A program made the position numbers and the translations under genes. From contig KL370841.1 in NCBI GenBank assembly GCA_000701945.1, positions 89,150-153,149 of the forward strand: a stretch of DNA of 64,000 nucleotides, written 5' to 3'. The notes beneath the pieces are model-generated. The model saw only the letters and a program-made list of their open reading frames with translations, had not been told where the DNA came from and ran no database searches. Positions within the stretch are counted from its first letter, which is position 1. The number at the start of each line of letters is the position of its first letter. The stretch is from Anaerotruncus sp. MC2020 (GTDB taxonomy: Bacteria; Bacillota; Clostridia; Oscillospirales; Ruminococcaceae). Positions 39,986 to 49,564 of this stretch are shown piece after piece.

Positions 39986-42037
39986 ATGGAAGAAAAAAGC
40001 ATTCTTGTGGCGCTGGCAGGCAACCCGAACGTCGGAAAATCGACCGTTTTCAACGCTCTGACGGGCGCTAAACAGCACACGGGCAACTGGGCAGGCAAGA
40101 CCGTCACCTGCGCCGAGGGCAGCTACTCCCACGCGGGAACACGCTACACGCTCGCCGATATCCCAGGTATCTACTCCCTGCGCGCGGGCTCCGCGGAGGA
40201 ACAGGTCGCCCGCGATTTCATCTGCTTCGGCGGCGCCGAGGCGGCTGTCGTGGTCTGCGACGCGTCCTGCCTCGAGCGCAACCTCAACCTCGCATTGCAG
40301 GTGATATCGGTCATCCCGCGGACGGTCGTCTGCGTCAACCTCATCGACGAAGCCTCTCGGAAGGGAATCGCCGTCGACACGGATAAGCTATCGGAGCGGC
40401 TCGGGGTCCCCGTGGTGGCGGCGGCAGCCCGCAGCGGCATCGGTCTGGCGGAGCTGCGCGAGGCTGTACACAAGGTCGCAAACGCCGATACTCCGCCTGT
40501 TCCGATACGCGTGAAGCTCCCGCAGGAAATAGAGGACGCGGCGGCTGAGCTGGCAGAGCTCATGGACGGGAACTTGCGCAGGGCGGCGGCTCTTCGGCTC
40601 ATGGAGGGCGACCGCGGATTCGTGACCGAAGCCGAAAAACACGGCGCTATCAGCGTTCAGGACGGCGACAGGCTCGCTGAGCTGATGTCGCGACTCGGGG
40701 AGGCGGGCTACTGCGGCGAGCACATCGCAGACACCGTGATATCGGCATTTACGGAGCTTGCCGCCGACATCGCCGCGGAGGTCGTCACCTACTCCTCCGC
40801 CGAGCCCTACAGACGCGACCGCCTCCTCGACCGCATATTCCTCAGCCGCACAACTGGCATTCCCGTCATGCTCGGGCTGTTTCTGCTCGTCATGTGGCTG
40901 ACCGTGGTCGGCGCGAACTATCCCTCGGAGCTGCTCTCCGCGCTCTTCGACAGTGGGGGCGACCTCATGACAGCGGGACTTCACCGCGCGGGAGCTCCCG
41001 ACTGGCTCGAGGGCGTGCTCGTGCAGGGGATATACCGCACGCTGACGTGGGTGATATCGGTCATGCTGCCGCCTATGGCGATATTTTTCCCGCTGTTCAC
41101 GCTCATGGAGGACATGGGCTATCTGCCGCGAATCGCGTTCAATCTCGACGGCTGCTTCAGGTGCGCGGGAGCGTGCGGCAAGCAGGCGATAACGATGTCA
41201 ATGGGGCTGGGGTGCAATGCGTGCGGAGTTACGGGCTGCCGCATCATCGACTCCCCGCGCGAGAGGCTGATAGCTGTCATCACGAACAGCCTCGTCCCCT
41301 GCAACGGCAGATTTCCCACTATCATAGCCGTTATCACGATGTTCTTCGCGGCGTCGGGCGGAGCTCTCGCCCCCGTCTTGCAGGGCGGTGCGCTCGGACT
41401 TGTCCTGCTCTGCGGTGTGGCGATGACCCTGCTGACATCAAAGCTCCTCTCCGCGACCGTGCTCCGCGGCGCGCCGTCCTCGTACACGCTGGAGCTCCCG
41501 CCGTACCGCCGCCCGCAGGTCGGGAAGGTGCTGGTGCGCTCGCTCCTCGACCGCACCGTGTTCGTCCTCGGCAGGGCGTGTACGGCTGCCGCACCGTGCG
41601 GACTGCTGATATGGCTCATGGCAAACGTCCGCATATCTGGCGAAACTCTGCTCTCGCTCGCCTCGGGAGCACTCGACCCGCTCGGTCAGCTCATGGGGCT
41701 CGACGGCGTGATACTGCTCGCATTCGTGCTCGGCTTCCCCGCGAACGAGATAGTCGTGCCGATAATCCTCATGGCGTACCTCGCGGACGGCAGTCTCGTC
41801 GAGCTCGGCGACACGGCTCAGCTCCGCGACCTGCTGACCGCGAACGGCTGGGATATGCGCACTGCCATGTGTATGCTCATCTTCACGATGTTCCACTTCC
41901 CGTGCGCGACGACCTGCATGACCATACGCAAGGAGACGGGCAGTCTCAAATGGACGGCACTGAGCTTCGCCCTCCCGACCGCGGCGGGAGCTCTGCTATG
42001 CATGGCGGTCAACCTGTGCTTTAAGCTGATTTTATGA
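39986..42037 (+). CDS. feoB: Ferrous iron transporter FeoB
   Basis: 683 residues. N-terminal G domain: GNPNVGKST (G1), DIPGIYSL (G3) and NLID (G4). Two Gate regions and about eight transmembrane segments follow (for example MLGLFLLVMWLTVVG), with the cysteine-bearing CNACGVTGCR and NGRFPTIIAVI typical of FeoB. It imports Fe2+. FeoA, usually encoded next to it, is not present in the window, and no Fur or DtxR box was recognised. Confidence 0.97.
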   Translation: MEEKSILVALAGNPNVGKSTVFNALTGAKQHTGNWAGKTVTCAEGSYSHAGTRYTLADIPGIYSLRAGSAEEQVARDFICFGGAEAAVVVCDASCLERNLNLALQVISVIPRTVVCVNLIDEASRKGIAVDTDKLSERLGVPVVAAAARSGIGLAELREAVHKVANADTPPVPIRVKLPQEIEDAAAELAELMDGNLRRAAALRLMEGDRGFVTEAEKHGAISVQDGDRLAELMSRLGEAGYCGEHIADTVISAFTELAADIAAEVVTYSSAEPYRRDRLLDRIFLSRTTGIPVMLGLFLLVMWLTVVGANYPSELLSALFDSGGDLMTAGLHRAGAPDWLEGVLVQGIYRTLTWVISVMLPPMAIFFPLFTLMEDMGYLPRIAFNLDGCFRCAGACGKQAITMSMGLGCNACGVTGCRIIDSPRERLIAVITNSLVPCNGRFPTIIAVITMFFAASGGALAPVLQGGALGLVLLCGVAMTLLTSKLLSATVLRGAPSSYTLELPPYRRPQVGKVLVRSLLDRTVFVLGRACTAAAPCGLLIWLMANVRISGETLLSLASGALDPLGQLMGLDGVILLAFVLGFPANEIVVPIILMAYLADGSLVELGDTAQLRDLLTANGWDMRTAMCMLIFTMFHFPCATTCMTIRKETGSLKWTALSFALPTAAGALLCMAVNLCFKLIL

Positions 42038-42104
42038 AGCCCGCTTATGCCGAAATGTGGCAATACTCACCATTGCAGACCCCAAACTTTGTGAATATAG
42101 CACC

Positions 42105-42133
42105 TTGCTTTTTTTCGGGAAATTGTGTATGAT
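42105..42133 (+). promoter_or_regulatory. Promoter of the 42-kb lipoprotein gene
   Basis: TTGCTT (42105-42110), 17-base spacer, TATGAT (42128-42133). Confidence 0.7.
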
Positions 42134-42208
42134 AATAGTGTATGCAGTCCGCGCCACCCTCTGCTTCGGCGCGGAGCTGTAAAAATCCGAATGAAAGAGG
42201 TCATCACT

Positions 42209-42985
42209 ATGAAAAAGTTCATCGCTTGTATGCTCCTGTCCGCCATGGTTTGCGGAGCCTTCGCTTCCTGCGGAGACAAGGGCGAAAGCTCCAAGCAGGA
42301 GGCTACCACCGCTCCCGCGACCGAGGCGACCACGGAGGCTCCCTCAGCTGAGGCTATCACCGAGCCCTCCGCGATCAGCGCCGAGGACATCGACTTCGAG
42401 GACACAGTAGTTGCTCAGTCGGGCGACGCCTACCTCGCTATCGTTGACGGTCAGTGGTGGATACAGTACTGGGGCGGAGACGACCCGACCAAGGACTATC
42501 TCACCTACAATGCGGGCGTTCCGACCATAACAGGCAACGGAGACTATACAGTAAGCGTTACCGCCGATACTAAGGGCTTCCGCTACGATACCACAGGCTC
42601 GCCCGACGACCAGTACGTGCCCAGCGGACTCCAGTTCATGGCGGTCATGATAAAGGACGGCGAGGACAAGTTCCCCGGAGCTGTCATCACGGTCAACTCC
42701 GTTAAGGTCGACGGCAAGGAGCTCACGCTCGATGGCAAGCCCTATACCTCCTCCGACGACGGACACGAGACAAGAGCCAACCTCTACAACCAGTGGGTGT
42801 CCAAGGACAGCATACCGAAGGACGCGCGCTCTGCTGACGGCAAGCTCTACGAGGGCGACGGCGACTCCGCAACAGCCGCGAGCTTCATCGGCGACTACTC
42901 GCCGCAGGCAGTCAACCCCGACGATTTCGCCGACGGCTGGACAAACGTTGAGGTCAACTTCACGATTTCAGGCATAGCAGAATAA
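42209..42985 (+). CDS. Hypothetical lipoprotein
   Basis: 258 residues. Signal peptide ending FASC (Cys about 17), then a Thr/Glu/Ala-rich linker (TTAPATEATTEAPSAEA) and a globular domain of about 200 residues rich in Asp, Gly and aromatics (VDGQWWIQYWGGDD). The domain resembles a carbohydrate-binding-like beta sandwich by composition only. GAAAGAGG lies 8 bases before the ATG at 42209. Own promoter and strong terminator. Confidence 0.8.
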   Translation: MKKFIACMLLSAMVCGAFASCGDKGESSKQEATTAPATEATTEAPSAEAITEPSAISAEDIDFEDTVVAQSGDAYLAIVDGQWWIQYWGGDDPTKDYLTYNAGVPTITGNGDYTVSVTADTKGFRYDTTGSPDDQYVPSGLQFMAVMIKDGEDKFPGAVITVNSVKVDGKELTLDGKPYTSSDDGHETRANLYNQWVSKDSIPKDARSADGKLYEGDGDSATAASFIGDYSPQAVNPDDFADGWTNVEVNFTISGIAE

Positions 42986-42989
42986 GAAA

Positions 42990-43022
42990 CGAGGGCTTGA
43001 CAGGTTTTCTGTCAAGCCCTTT
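42990..43022 (+). terminator. Terminator of the 42-kb lipoprotein gene
   Basis: AGGGCTTGACAG, loop GTTTT, CTGTCAAGCCCT, then TTT. Confidence 0.88.
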
Positions 43023-43026
43023 CGGT

Positions 43027-43109
43027 TAATAGTGAACAGCTGTGTCCGATTTAAAAACTATCGCCGCAAGGCGATGCCGCAATCATTCACTCTTCACTGT
43101 TCTATGTTC
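43027..43109. repeat. Possible relative of the TTAGCC-arm element
   Basis: AGTGAACAG at one end and TTCACTCTTCACTGTTC at the other flank TGTCCG, the hairpin ATCGCC-GCAA-GGCGAT and GCCGCAA, the same order of inner parts as in 29640-29756. The arms are different hexamer-like repeats. Confidence 0.5.
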
Positions 43110-43114
43110 AATTA

Positions 43115-43153
43115 AAAAAGGCATAAGGAAGCCGTTCTTCCTTATGCCTTTTG
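43115..43153. terminator. Bidirectional terminator
   Basis: AAAAAAGGCATAAGGAA, short loop, TTCCTTATGCCTTTT between convergent lipoprotein genes. Confidence 0.85.
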
Positions 43154-43157
43154 CTTT

Positions 43158-43967
43158 TTAGCCTGCCGCCTCGGTAGTTGTAGCGGTAGTGGTCGTATCT
43201 GACGAGGTATCTGTGTCTGTGTCCGTGCCTGTGCCAGATGTGGTAGTAGCGGTGGAGTCGCCAGTGCCTGTCGTATCGGTGGACATACCCTCGGGAGCTT
43301 CTCTCGTGAAGGTCCTGAGGAGGTCAACTACCTTCGGATTGCTCGACTCATAGGTAATGACGTGCATAACGGTCTGCTCCTCATTTCCGATGAGCAGCGT
43401 ATACCTGAGCTTGTTGAGATCATCATACTTGAATTCGATGAACACAGCTTCTCTGCCGTCTACCTCGGGATACTCATAAGCGACCTCGGTCACGCTCTGA
43501 TCCGACTCAGCCTCACGGAGAATGCTCTCGACTTTTGAATGAGCCATATCGGCGTCACACTTATCCATTATCATCGAGTCCATAGCGTAGTTGCCGTTGA
43601 GGATATAGGGCTCGTTCTCGTAGGTGATGATATCGTCGGAGAGCGCCGCAAAATCCTCATCGAGGAACCAGTCCTCGGGTATCTGTATATAGCCGAATTC
43701 ATCGTTTCCAACGGTCTTTACGGCGAAGGTCTGCTCGTCGTAGTCCCATGTTACAGGGCTGAGCTTGTCAACAACGCGCTCCTCGAGAGACTTCTCCTTC
43801 TTCTCGGTGGTGGGCTCGGTAACAGGCTGAGTCGTAGGCGGCTGAGTATAAAGCACGGGAGGCTCGGGCTTTGACAGCTTAGCGTCGTCGAGCTTGGAGC
43901 TTCCGCAGCCTGTGGTGATGATTGCGGCAGCCGCGATAACGGCTGTTACAGCAGCAAATTTTTTCAT
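43158..43967 (-). CDS. Hypothetical lipoprotein with Thr-rich tail
   Basis: 269 residues. Lipobox ITTGC (Cys21), a Pro/Thr linker, a domain of about 150 residues containing NDEFGYIQIPEDWFLDEDF that resembles PsbP-like small lipoprotein domains, and a C-terminal low-complexity tail of about 45 residues of Thr, Asp, Ser and Gly. Function unknown. The tail may be a glycosylated cell-wall spacer. Confidence 0.82.
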   Translation of the reverse strand: MKKFAAVTAVIAAAAIITTGCGSSKLDDAKLSKPEPPVLYTQPPTTQPVTEPTTEKKEKSLEERVVDKLSPVTWDYDEQTFAVKTVGNDEFGYIQIPEDWFLDEDFAALSDDIITYENEPYILNGNYAMDSMIMDKCDADMAHSKVESILREAESDQSVTEVAYEYPEVDGREAVFIEFKYDDLNKLRYTLLIGNEEQTVMHVITYESSNPKVVDLLRTFTREAPEGMSTDTTGTGDSTATTTSGTGTDTDTDTSSDTTTTATTTEAAG

Positions 43968-44100
43968 TTCATATTACCCCTTATTTAAAGATTTACATCT
44001 CTGCCATAAAACTATAACACAATTTCCTCGATTTGTCAAGTAGAGCGGGATTTTCAGGCAGCTGCAGCAGAGCTGCATATAGCTGCGAACGGCAAATCAA

Positions 44101-44127
44101 TGTAGGGGACGCCGCCCTCGGCGTCCC
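44101..44127. repeat. Short TGTAGGG hairpin repeat
   Basis: TGTAGGGGACGCCGCCCTCGGCGTCCC: variable stem GGGACGCC with the constant TGTAGG flank. Confidence 0.6.
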
Positions 44128-44158
44128 GCTAAAAACGGAAAATGCCTCCGCGCAGCTA

Positions 44159-46051
44159 TCAACTCAGCTCAAACATTCCCGTGTAGAGCTGGTAATACTT
44201 GCCGTGCATCGCTATGAGAGCGTTGTGGTCGCCGCGCTCGATTATCTTGCCGTTTTCGAGTACCATTATCGCCTTCGCGTTCCTTACAGTGGAGAGGCGG
44301 TGCGCGATGACGAACACCGTTCTGCCCTCCATGAGCGAATCCATGCCTTTTTCGATGTGAGCCTCGGTGCGCGTATCTATGGAGCTCGTCGCCTCGTCGA
44401 GTATCAGCACGGGCGGGTCTGCGACTGCCGCGCGCGCTATCGCGAGAAGCTGACGCTGTCCCTGCGAGAGGTTAGCGCCGTCAGCCGTGAGCATGGTCTG
44501 GTAGCCGTTCTCGAGGTGGGTGATGAAGTAGTCCGCATTCGCGAGCTTCGCCGCCGCGTAGACCTCCTCGTCGGTCGCGTCGAGCTTGCCGTAGCGGATA
44601 TTCTCCATTACAGTGCCAGTGAAGAGGTGGGTGTCCTGCAATACTACCGACTGCGAGCGGCGCAGGTCGCGCTTCTTTATCTTGTTGATGTTGATGCCGT
44701 CGTAGCGTATCTTGCCGTCGGGGACGTCGTAGAAGCGGTTTATCAGGTTCGTGATAGTGGTCTTGCCCGCTCCTGTGGAGCCGACAAACGCTATCTTCTG
44801 TCCCGCCTTCGCGTAGAGGCTTATGCCGTTGAGGACGGTCTTGTTCGGCTCGTAGCCGAAGTACACGTCGTCGAGCTCGACGTTGCCGCGCACCTCGGTG
44901 TAGGTGACTGTGCCGTCAGCCTTGTGCGGGTGCCTCCAAGCCCACTTGCCCGTGCGCTCGGGAGCCTCGGTGATTGAGCCGTCAGCGCCTATCTCTGCGG
45001 GGACGAGCGTTACGTAGCCCTCGTCAGCCTCGGGCTTCTCGTCAATGACATTGAATATCCTCTCAGCGCCCGCGAGAGCCGTCAGGACGGCGTTGAGCTG
45101 CTGTGATACCTGCGTTATCGGCTGTGCGAACTGGCGCGTGAACTGGAGATACGAAACCAGCTTGCCTATGGTCATGCCGCCGAAGCCGTTGACCGTCATT
45201 ATACCGCCGACTATAGCCGTTGCGGCGTAGTGGAGGTAGGAGAGGTTGTTCATTATCGGCATGAGGATATTCGCGAAGGTGTGCGCCTTTGTTGAAGCGG
45301 CGCAGAGCTCCTCGTTGAGCTTCTCGAACTCCTCATTCGCGGCGTTCTCGTGGCAGAATACCTTGACGACCTTCTGTCCGTCGATGAATTCCTCGATGTA
45401 GCCGTTAGCTGTGCCGAGAGCCTTCTGCTGCGCGATGAAGCCCTTGCTGCTGTGCTTGCCGACTATGCCGATGACCATGATTATCAGCACAAGCATGACA
45501 ACGACGATTATTGTCAGCAGCCAGCTGTACAGTATCATCATCGTGAACACGCCCACGATAGTGATAGCGGAGCTGATACACTGCGCGATGCTGTTGCTGA
45601 GCATCTCGCGGAGGGTGTCGGTGTCATTGGTGTAGAGCGACATCAGCTCGCCGTGGGTGTGCTTGTCGAAGTAGCTTATCGGGAGAGACTCCATTTTTGT
45701 GAAGAGGTCGTCGCGGATACGCTTCAGCGTGGTCGTGGAAATCTTCAGCATTATGCGCTGATACAGGAACGTAGCGCACGCTCCCGCCGCGTATATCGCT
45801 ATCATCGCGCCGAGCGTGAGTATGAAGCGGTGCTTATCCCACTCCCCGCCCTTGAGAGCTTCCTTGAGGTTGTCAACTATGGGGCTGAGCAGGGCATTGC
45901 CCGCAACTGCTGCCGCAGAGCTGAGCGCTACGCCGAGCACAACTATCGCGAAATGGAGCTTGAATCCGTACATATAGCTGAATATGCGCTTTATCGTCTT
46001 GCCCGTATTCGCAGGCTTCTGCGAGGGCTTCATATCCTTTTTGGGCGGCAT
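44159..46051 (-). CDS. ABC exporter half-transporter, canonical NBD
   Basis: 630 residues, six transmembrane helices then an ATPase domain. Walker A GSTGAGKTT, signature LSQGQRQLLAIARA and Walker B VLILDEATSSID with the catalytic Glu. It pairs with the upstream gene to form a heterodimeric exporter of the MdlAB/BmrCD/TM287-288 type for lipids, drugs or peptides. An insertion of about 40 residues between membrane and ATPase domains (about 355-395) is longer than usual. Its ATG overlaps the TAA of the partner. Confidence 0.94.
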   Translation of the reverse strand: MPPKKDMKPSQKPANTGKTIKRIFSYMYGFKLHFAIVVLGVALSSAAAVAGNALLSPIVDNLKEALKGGEWDKHRFILTLGAMIAIYAAGACATFLYQRIMLKISTTTLKRIRDDLFTKMESLPISYFDKHTHGELMSLYTNDTDTLREMLSNSIAQCISSAITIVGVFTMMILYSWLLTIIVVVMLVLIIMVIGIVGKHSSKGFIAQQKALGTANGYIEEFIDGQKVVKVFCHENAANEEFEKLNEELCAASTKAHTFANILMPIMNNLSYLHYAATAIVGGIMTVNGFGGMTIGKLVSYLQFTRQFAQPITQVSQQLNAVLTALAGAERIFNVIDEKPEADEGYVTLVPAEIGADGSITEAPERTGKWAWRHPHKADGTVTYTEVRGNVELDDVYFGYEPNKTVLNGISLYAKAGQKIAFVGSTGAGKTTITNLINRFYDVPDGKIRYDGININKIKKRDLRRSQSVVLQDTHLFTGTVMENIRYGKLDATDEEVYAAAKLANADYFITHLENGYQTMLTADGANLSQGQRQLLAIARAAVADPPVLILDEATSSIDTRTEAHIEKGMDSLMEGRTVFVIAHRLSTVRNAKAIMVLENGKIIERGDHNALIAMHGKYYQLYTGMFELS

Positions 46052-47778
46052 TATTCATCAGCTCCTTTCTGCTGCGAGTCGTACACCTCGCGGTATACGG
46101 GGCTGCTGACAAGCAGCTCCTCGTGCGTGCCGATGTCGGTTATCCTGCCGTCGTCCATGACGATGATGCGGTCGGCGTCCTGCACGGAGGATATCCTCTG
46201 CGCAATGATGAAGGTCGTCGTATCGGCGAGCTTCTCGCGAAAAGCCTGCCGTATGCTGCTGTCGGTAGCCGTGTCAACGGCGCTGGTGGAGTCGTCGAGA
46301 ATGATTATCTTAGGCTTTTTCAGCAGAGCACGCGCGATGCAGAGGCGCTGCTTCTGTCCGCCCGAGACGTTCACGCCGCCCTGTCCGAGGTCGGTGTCGT
46401 AGCCGTCGGGGAAACCCATGATGAAGTCGTGCGCGCACGCCGACTTGCACGCGTCCTGTATCTCCTCGTCGGTGGCATTCGGGTCGCCCCATTTGAGGTT
46501 GTCCTTTATCGTGCCCGAGAAGAGCACGTTCTTTTGCAGTACCATTGCCACGTTGTCGCGGAGGACGGACACATCATAATCGCGGACGTTCACTCCGCCG
46601 ACGAGGACGTCGCCCTCAGTGGTGTCGTACAGACGCGGTATGAGCTGGACGAGCGAGGTCTTGGACGAGCCCGTACCGCCGATGATGCCGACGGTCTCGC
46701 CCGACTTTATATCGAGGTCGATGTGGTCGAGCGCGAGGTTGTTCATGTCCTTGAAGTAGCTGAAGCTGACGCCGCGGAAGCTGACAGAGCCATCCGCTAC
46801 CTCGCTGACGGGTTCGGTCGGCGAGACGATGTCGGGCTCCTCGATGAGCACCTCATAGATACGCTGTATCGAGGCGCGCGAGATGACGAACATCATGAAC
46901 AGGAACGACAGCATGAGCAGTGACATCAGTATCTGGCTGACGTAGGTGATGAAGCTGGTGAGGTCGCCAAGCTCCATAGTTCCGCCGACTATCATGTGAC
47001 TGCCGAACCACAGTATCGCGACTATGCTCGCGTACATGACCATCTGCATGAGCGGCATCGAGAGGATTATCAGCTTTTCCGCGCGAACCTGAGCCGCACG
47101 TACAGCCTCGGTGTTGTCGGTGAACTTCTTCTTCTCGTAGTCCTCGCGCACGAAAGCCTTGACCGTGCGTATGCCGATAAGGTTTTCCTGCACTCTTGCG
47201 TTCATGTCGTCGTACTTCGTGAGCATCGCCTTGAAGCGCGGGTGAGCGTTGCTGAGTATGAGCGCCGCTCCGATGATGATGACGGGTATCGCGCAGAAGA
47301 ACACCGTCGAGAGGCGGAGGTTCATCTTCAGCGCCATAACAAGCGCGAATATCAGCATTATAGGTGCGCGGAACGCCATGCGTATGAACATCATGTAGGC
47401 GTTCTGCACGTTTGTGACGTCGGTGGTGAGACGGGTCGTGAGCGACGCGGTCGAGAACTTATCCACGTTCGCGAACGAGAAGGACTGCACCTTCCTGAAA
47501 AGCGCGGCGCGGAGGTTCTTCGCGAAGCCGACTGCCGCAACGGCGCTGAAGCGTCCCGCGACGGCTCCGAAAAAGAGCGACACGAGCGCCATGCAGACCA
47601 TGAGTCCGCCCATTCTCGCGACGTAGCCGATATCGCCGTTATTTATGCCATTGTTGATTATCGCCGCCATGACGTAGGGTATCAGCACCTCCATGGCAAC
47701 CTCGCCCATTATCGTTATCGGCGAGAGCACCGACTGCACCCAGTATTTCCCGACGTGTGAGAGTATTTTTGTGAGCAT
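46051..47778 (-). CDS. ABC exporter half-transporter, degenerate NBD
   Basis: 575 residues, six transmembrane helices plus an ATPase domain. Walker A reads GGTGSSKTS, signature VSGGQKQRLCIARA, and Walker B IIILDDSTSAVD, where Asp replaces the catalytic Glu. This marks the non-hydrolysing site of heterodimeric exporters. First gene of the pair, read from a TTGACA-N17-TAAAAT promoter at 47945-47973 with a 160-base leader containing a structured repeat. Confidence 0.94.
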   Translation of the reverse strand: MLTKILSHVGKYWVQSVLSPITIMGEVAMEVLIPYVMAAIINNGINNGDIGYVARMGGLMVCMALVSLFFGAVAGRFSAVAAVGFAKNLRAALFRKVQSFSFANVDKFSTASLTTRLTTDVTNVQNAYMMFIRMAFRAPIMLIFALVMALKMNLRLSTVFFCAIPVIIIGAALILSNAHPRFKAMLTKYDDMNARVQENLIGIRTVKAFVREDYEKKKFTDNTEAVRAAQVRAEKLIILSMPLMQMVMYASIVAILWFGSHMIVGGTMELGDLTSFITYVSQILMSLLMLSFLFMMFVISRASIQRIYEVLIEEPDIVSPTEPVSEVADGSVSFRGVSFSYFKDMNNLALDHIDLDIKSGETVGIIGGTGSSKTSLVQLIPRLYDTTEGDVLVGGVNVRDYDVSVLRDNVAMVLQKNVLFSGTIKDNLKWGDPNATDEEIQDACKSACAHDFIMGFPDGYDTDLGQGGVNVSGGQKQRLCIARALLKKPKIIILDDSTSAVDTATDSSIRQAFREKLADTTTFIIAQRISSVQDADRIIVMDDGRITDIGTHEELLVSSPVYREVYDSQQKGADE

Positions 47779-47810
47779 CAGGTTCTCCTTTCTGTGTCTC
47801 TATGTTAAAG

Positions 47811-47925
47811 CCATTAGCCTTTAGCCGTTAGCTAATGGTATCGCCTGACGGCGATATATTTCAAATAATGTCCGCGTAAGCGGACACCGCAAGCTAATTG
47901 CTAAAGGCTAACAGCTAACGGCTCT
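47811..47925. repeat. TTAGCC-arm structured element, copy 2
   Basis: Arms AGCCATTAGCC...GCTAAT and ATTGCTAAAGGC...AACGGCT, with inner hairpins ATCGCC-TGAC-GGCGAT and TGTCCGC-GTAA-GCGGACA. It lies in the 5' leader of the ABC exporter operon, 33 bases from the start codon. Confidence 0.8.
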
Positions 47926-47944
47926 AAAATAACTGTCATAACGC

Positions 47945-47973
47945 ATTTTATCATATACATTTTTTAATGTCAA
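47945..47973 (-). promoter_or_regulatory. Promoter of the ABC exporter operon
   Basis: Minus strand TTGACA (47968-47973), N17, TAAAAT (47945-47950). Confidence 0.75.
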
Positions 47974-48082
47974 GTACAATATGCATAGTTTTTCACGTTT
48001 CAGTTTGTGCATATCAACAAACAATTATCCTCTTCCGACTTGTACTGTTTATACAAATCGTACTCAACAGCTTCACCTGTCC

Positions 48083-48111
48083 TTGACATTTTTGGTGAAA
48101 TATATTATAAT
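48083..48111 (+). promoter_or_regulatory. Promoter of the citrate synthase gene
   Basis: TTGACA (48083-48088), N17, TATAAT (48106-48111), full consensus. Confidence 0.88.
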
Positions 48112-48162
48112 AATAACATATTTGGTCAACCTATATGTACAGCGAAAGGACGGCGACAAGAA

Positions 48163-49530
48163 ATGGATTACAAATTCTCAGAAATAACCCCAGAAATAAC
48201 CAAGCTCGCAGAACGCTCTATTGACAGCTACAGGATAGACCCTCAGCTCTACACCCAGTACGACGTCAAGCGCGGGCTCCGTGATATAAACGGCAACGGC
48301 GTTGTCGCCGGTCTTACCAATATAAGCACGATAAAGGTGCTCGATATGGGCGACGGTATGCCCAATCACGGCGACGGCAAGCTCTACTACCGCGGCATAG
48401 ACGTCGAGGACATAGTCGAGGGCTTCATCAAGGAGAAGCGCTTCGGCTACGAGGAGACCGTTTACCTCCTCCTCTTCGGAGCTATGCCCAGCGAGCACGA
48501 GCTCACGGAGTTCAGACAGCTCCTCGCGGACTTCCGCACTCTGCCCTCCTCCTTCACACGCGACGTCATCATGAAGGCTCCGAGCGACAATATGATGAAT
48601 ACCCTCGCAAAAAGCGTGCTCGCGCTGTATTCCTACGATGAAAAGGCGAACGATATCTCGATTCCCAACGTGCTCCGCCAGTGCATAGAGCTCATCACGC
48701 TCTTCCCCGTGCTCGCGGTGTACGGCTATAACGCATACAAGTACAGCAGTGAGGGCGGCAGTCTCTTCATCCACGACCCCCGCCCCGAGCTCTCCATTGC
48801 CGAGAATCTGCTGTATATGCTCCGCCACGACAAGAGCTTCACCGAGCTCGAGGCGCGCATACTCGACCTCGCGCTCGTGCTCCACGCCGAGCACGGCGGC
48901 GGCAATAACTCGACATTCACGGTACACGTCGTGTCCTCGTCGGGCACTGACACCTACTCCTCCATTGCGGCAGCGCTCGGCTCGCTCAAGGGGCCTAAGC
49001 ACGGCGGCGCGAATATCAAGGTCGCGATGATGTTCGACGACATGAAGCAGGCTGTCAGCGACTGGACGGACGAGGACGAGGTGCGCGATTATCTGCGGAA
49101 GCTCCTGCATAAGGAGGCATTCGACAGTGCGGGACTCATCTACGGTATGGGTCACGCCGTCTACTCGCAGTCCGACCCGCGCGCAAAGGTGTTCAAGGGC
49201 TTCGTCGAGCGCCTCAGCTCCGAGAAGGGCAGGCACGACGAATTCGCGCTGTATTCGCTGGTCGAGCGGCTCGCTCCCGAGGTCATCGCCGAGGAGCGCC
49301 GCATATACAAGGGCGTGTGCGCGAACGTGGACTTCTACAGCGGCTTCGTATACCGTATGCTCGGCATACCCGACGAGCTGTTCACGCCTATCTTCGCAGT
49401 ATCGCGAATCGCGGGCTGGTCGGCTCACCGCATTGAGGAGCTCATCAACTCGAATAAAATAATCCGTCCCGCATACAAGGCTATATCTCCCATGCGCGAG
49501 TACACCGATATGGAAAACCGCATGGACTGA
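48163..49530 (+). CDS. gltA: Citrate synthase (Si type)
   Basis: 455 residues. Condenses acetyl-CoA with oxaloacetate. Catalytic histidines lie in HAEHGGGNNSTF and GMGHAVYSQSDPRAK, and the KGPKHGGAN loop is conserved. The N-terminal 70 residues are longer than in the minimal enzyme. The start at 48163 follows AAAGGA; an in-frame start at 48007 would lie upstream of the promoter. A 2-methylcitrate synthase activity cannot be excluded. Confidence 0.95.
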   Translation: MDYKFSEITPEITKLAERSIDSYRIDPQLYTQYDVKRGLRDINGNGVVAGLTNISTIKVLDMGDGMPNHGDGKLYYRGIDVEDIVEGFIKEKRFGYEETVYLLLFGAMPSEHELTEFRQLLADFRTLPSSFTRDVIMKAPSDNMMNTLAKSVLALYSYDEKANDISIPNVLRQCIELITLFPVLAVYGYNAYKYSSEGGSLFIHDPRPELSIAENLLYMLRHDKSFTELEARILDLALVLHAEHGGGNNSTFTVHVVSSSGTDTYSSIAAALGSLKGPKHGGANIKVAMMFDDMKQAVSDWTDEDEVRDYLRKLLHKEAFDSAGLIYGMGHAVYSQSDPRAKVFKGFVERLSSEKGRHDEFALYSLVERLAPEVIAEERRIYKGVCANVDFYSGFVYRMLGIPDELFTPIFAVSRIAGWSAHRIEELINSNKIIRPAYKAISPMREYTDMENRMD

Positions 49531-49564
49531 TTTTCGGTTCGGAACGCAAAAAAGAGGGATTTGT

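Noticed and set aside
48007-48162. Small ORF or extension upstream of citrate synthase
   Set aside because: It spans the consensus promoter at 48083-48111, so it cannot be part of that transcript's coding region.
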